Of a stretch of DNA of 64,000 nucleotides, positions 61,568 to 64,000 are shown piece after piece; positions within the stretch are counted from its first letter, which is position 1, and each line of letters opens with the position of its first letter. The position numbers and the translations under genes are program-made. The notes under the pieces are model-generated. The model did not search any database. It was not told where the DNA came from and worked only from the letters and a program-made list of their open reading frames with translations. The stretch comes from Paenibacillus sp. OV219 (GTDB lineage Bacteria > Bacillota > Bacilli > Paenibacillales > Paenibacillaceae), in assembly GCF_900110075.1 (NCBI RefSeq), contig NZ_FOCJ01000001.1, positions 186,001 to 250,000 on the forward strand, in the 5' to 3' direction.

Positions 61568-62344
61568 ATGAAATATTCCATTCCATCTTATTCGTTTCAC
61601 GGTTTGCACAGCGAAGGCAAGATCGATCTCTTTGGCTATTTCGAAACGGTCAAGTATCGATATCATCTGGATTCAGCAGATATTTGGAACATGATGTTTA
61701 AGAGCTTTGACGATGATTACTTACGCAAACTTCGGGAAGCGCTGGATGAAAGGGAAATGTACGTTGCCAACCTGTGCGTGGATGCTGCAGAAGTGTGGGA
61801 TGTAGACCCGGAGAAGCGCGAGCAGTTCTACCGGAACGGGCTGGACAACCTGCGTGCAGCAGCCATCTTAGGTGCACAGACTGTTCGTATAGATATGGGC
61901 GGCCGCACGCTGGACATGTCGGAGGAGCAGTTCGAGTACACGGTGAATCGTTACAAGGAATATTGCGCTTTTGCTGAGGAGCATGGATTCATGGTTGGAC
62001 CGGAGAATCACTGGGGCACTTCGCGCGACCCGGAGAATATTCGCAAGCTGGTAGAAGCGGTCGATCATCCGAACTTCGGCATTCTGCTCCACTTCGAGAA
62101 CTGGGATTCGGAGAAGGAGAACGGCGACCGTCTCTGTGCGAAATACGCATTCCATACGCATCTGGCGGCATGGGTTATTCCGAATTGCGATGAGAAGCTT
62201 GCGCTTCTGGAGGAAGTCGGCTACAAAGGCCATCTTGGCATTGAACATCACTCGTCGAAGAACGAATATTCGCAAGTGGCATGGCAGTATGCGACTGCGC
62301 GCAACACCTATAATCTGATGCAAGCCAAAAAGTTAGGGGTGTAA
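61568..62344 (+). CDS. Sugar phosphate isomerase/epimerase-like TIM-barrel protein
   Basis: A 258-residue protein of the xylose-isomerase-like superfamily. Metal-site candidates are the Glu in VGPENHWG, the His in LLHFENWD, the His in YAFHTHLAAW and the Glu in GIEHHSS. ATG 61568 has AGGAGG 8 nt upstream; an ATG at 61562 is too close to it. It is followed after 6 nt by a Gfo/Idh/MocA dehydrogenase, the usual partner for keto-sugar chemistry. Confidence 0.88.
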   Translation: MKYSIPSYSFHGLHSEGKIDLFGYFETVKYRYHLDSADIWNMMFKSFDDDYLRKLREALDEREMYVANLCVDAAEVWDVDPEKREQFYRNGLDNLRAAAILGAQTVRIDMGGRTLDMSEEQFEYTVNRYKEYCAFAEEHGFMVGPENHWGTSRDPENIRKLVEAVDHPNFGILLHFENWDSEKENGDRLCAKYAFHTHLAAWVIPNCDEKLALLEEVGYKGHLGIEHHSSKNEYSQVAWQYATARNTYNLMQAKKLGV

Positions 62345-62350
62345 TCGAAG

Positions 62351-63481
62351 ATGGAGACGCGGAAAATCAGAATTGGTATTATCGGTGCGGGAATAATCAG
62401 CAAGGAGCATTTGGAGAAATATGAGCAAATCGAAGGCGTGGAAGTCGTTGCCCTCTGTGACACCAATGAAATGCAGCTGAAGAAGATGGCGGAGCAATTC
62501 GGCGTGCCGCATACCTATACTGATTTTCGTGAGCTGCTGCAGCGTGACGACCTCGACGCCGTTGACGTCTGCCTGCATAACAATCTGCACGCGCCGATTA
62601 CGATTGCTGCACTGGAAGCGGGCAAGCATGTTTATTGCGAGAAGCCGATTGCCGGCTCCTATGCGGACGGGAAGGCGATGATTGATGCGGCGGAGCGTCA
62701 TGGTAAAATGCTGCATGTCCAGCTGAGCTTCATCTATCAGATCGAAACAATGGCTGCGAAAATGTTGATCGACGAGGGCAAGCTTGGCAAGCTATATCAT
62801 GCCCGGTCGACGGGTCATCGCAGACGCGGCCGTCCTTTTGTCGATGGTTATGCAACGAAGGAATTTAACCGCAAAGCTACCGCATCTGGCGGTGCTTTGT
62901 TCGATATGGGCGTTTATCGCATCTCGCAGCTGCTCTACTTGATGGGCTTGCCGAAGGTGAAGACGATTACCGGCAAGACGTATCAAGAGGTTGCGATGGA
63001 TGAGAAACGTAGAGAAATAAGCGGATTTGACGTGGAAGAGCTCGGCGTTGGCTTCGTTCGTTTCGAAGGCGGGCTGACGCTGGATATTATCGAGGCTTGG
63101 GCGATTCATTTGAACGGCTTTGAAGGCAGCAGCCTCGTTGGGAATGTTGGCGGAGTGAGGCTCCCGGGGCATACAAGCCAGGGCGATACGCCGTTTAGCT
63201 ATCATACGCAGGTAGCGGACATGGATATGGATGCGACGTTCGATCTCGGCTATGCGAATTACCGCTGGCATCAGCTGCGTGACAATACCGATGCGTACGA
63301 TTCGTCGCAAAAGCATTGGATCGCGGCGCTTCAAGGCCGAGTCGAGCTGCTGCCAACCGCAGAGATTGCGCTGCAGACGATTCTTGTGAGCGAAGGCATC
63401 TATCTCTCTGATCGGTTGGAGCGGGAAGTGACAGCGGAAGAAGTTATTGAAGCTTCTGTGTCGACAGCGATCAAACTATAA
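62351..63481 (+). CDS. Gfo/Idh/MocA-family oxidoreductase
   Basis: A 376-residue NAD(P)-dependent dehydrogenase with IRIGIIGAGIISKEHLEKY, the EKP motif (KHVYCEKPIAGSYADG) and GGALFDMGVYRISQLLYLMG in the active-site region. It is translated closely after the TIM-barrel isomerase and precedes the GH35-like gene. The pair GH plus Gfo/Idh/MocA plus isomerase suggests oxidation-dependent glycoside cleavage or conversion of a keto sugar. The gap 63482-63559 contains a self-complementary GCTAGC-rich stretch without T-run. Confidence 0.9.
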   Translation: METRKIRIGIIGAGIISKEHLEKYEQIEGVEVVALCDTNEMQLKKMAEQFGVPHTYTDFRELLQRDDLDAVDVCLHNNLHAPITIAALEAGKHVYCEKPIAGSYADGKAMIDAAERHGKMLHVQLSFIYQIETMAAKMLIDEGKLGKLYHARSTGHRRRGRPFVDGYATKEFNRKATASGGALFDMGVYRISQLLYLMGLPKVKTITGKTYQEVAMDEKRREISGFDVEELGVGFVRFEGGLTLDIIEAWAIHLNGFEGSSLVGNVGGVRLPGHTSQGDTPFSYHTQVADMDMDATFDLGYANYRWHQLRDNTDAYDSSQKHWIAALQGRVELLPTAEIALQTILVSEGIYLSDRLEREVTAEEVIEASVSTAIKL

Positions 63482-63559
63482 ATTATAAATTCAGCTTGAG
63501 CTAGCTAGCTGCTAATTGAGTGGCTAGCTGGCTAGCGTCAGTCAGGAGAATATATACGG

Positions 63560-64000
63560 ATGATTGAAATTCGAGATAAGCAAATCATGATTGACGGGAA
63601 GGCTACGCTCATTATGTGCGGCGAGGTTCATTATTACCGGCTGCAGCAGAGCGAGTGGCAGGATCGCATTGATAAGCTGAAGGATGCTGGCTGCAATGCG
63701 GTTGCTTCCTATGTGCCGTGGCTCTGTCATGAGCCCTTGGAAGGGCAGTTCGATCTGGATGGACATTCGCGGCCGGAGCTTGATCTTGGCGGATTTATTG
63801 ATCTATGCCGCGATAACGGACTGTATTTCTTTGTCCGCCCAGGCCCATTCATTATGGCGGAGATGAAGAACGAGGGTATCCCGTTCTGGGTATACGAGAA
63901 GCATCCGGAAGTGATTCCGTATGGCTGGGATGGAGCGGCGGCAACGACGCGCACGCTCGATTATTTGGCGCCGGGCTTCTTAGCGGCCACGCGCGATTGG
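63560..64000 (+). CDS. Beta-galactosidase-like protein, GH35 (3' end missing)
   Basis: The first 147 codons of a gene cut by the right edge. IDGKATLIMCGEVHYYRLQQSEWQDRIDKLKDAGCNAVASYVPW is the typical GH35 start, and FVRPGPFIMAEMKNEGIPFWV contains the region of the catalytic acid/base in this family. There is no signal peptide. ATG 63560 has AGGAG 10 nt upstream. It would trim beta-galactosyl or similar end units from an imported oligosaccharide. Confidence 0.85.
   Translation, partial: MIEIRDKQIMIDGKATLIMCGEVHYYRLQQSEWQDRIDKLKDAGCNAVASYVPWLCHEPLEGQFDLDGHSRPELDLGGFIDLCRDNGLYFFVRPGPFIMAEMKNEGIPFWVYEKHPEVIPYGWDGAAATTRTLDYLAPGFLAATRDW

Overview
The window looks like a chromosome segment of a spore-forming, plant- or soil-associated Firmicute, most likely a Paenibacillus or close relative. 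The reasons are the tricistronic gerA-gerB-gerC germination operon, several carbohydrate ABC importers that lack their own ATPase, TatA/TatC, LacI, AraC and GntR regulators, CcpA-type cre sites, strong AGGAGG ribosome sites and roughly balanced base composition. This is inferred from gene content; no rRNA or other marker gene is present. No tRNA, rRNA, CRISPR array, phage or insertion sequence was seen.

Left part (1-21 kb): a truncated GH20 hexosaminidase and a GPH sugar symporter; a small hypothetical gene; a LysR regulator; a receiver protein with a degenerate Hpt domain; a divergent Tat locus (exported flavin amine oxidase, secreted RidA-like protein and TatA on one side; a short TnrA-like regulator and TatC on the other) with two TnrA/GlnR-type operators between the two arms; a phnX-phnW operon for 2-aminoethylphosphonate breakdown; the germination operon; and a GntR-controlled divergent pair (TIM-barrel protein and ApnO-like oxidoreductase) that may belong to branched sugar-acid catabolism.

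Middle part (20-37 kb): an AraC regulator; an FCD-GntR regulator that appears to control itself and an ABC importer plus PLP lyase operon through a shared palindrome just after each -10 box; an orphan AgrD-like cyclic lactone peptide gene paired with an unknown polytopic membrane protein; a large uncharacterised hydrolase-like protein under a cre site; and an operon of EamA transporter, PhyH-type dioxygenase, Gfo/Idh/MocA dehydrogenase, TIM-barrel isomerase and GH3 beta-glucosidase.

Right part (38-64 kb): two paralogous LacI regulators, each preceded by GAAACGTTTC operators, head two sugar-uptake blocks. The first is a permease-permease-lipoprotein importer with a dehydrogenase and a 2-hydroxyacid dehydrogenase. 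The second is a long block with two solute-binding proteins (one a 1047-residue multidomain form), two permease pairs, an NHL-TPR-YIP1 membrane protein, a DUF5696 glycosidase-like protein, a GH144-like enzyme, a TIM-barrel isomerase, a Gfo/Idh/MocA dehydrogenase and the start of a GH35-like beta-galactosidase. This second block is the best candidate for an undescribed Gram-positive glycan-acquisition system. Three copies of a roughly 190-bp intergenic repeat punctuate the window.
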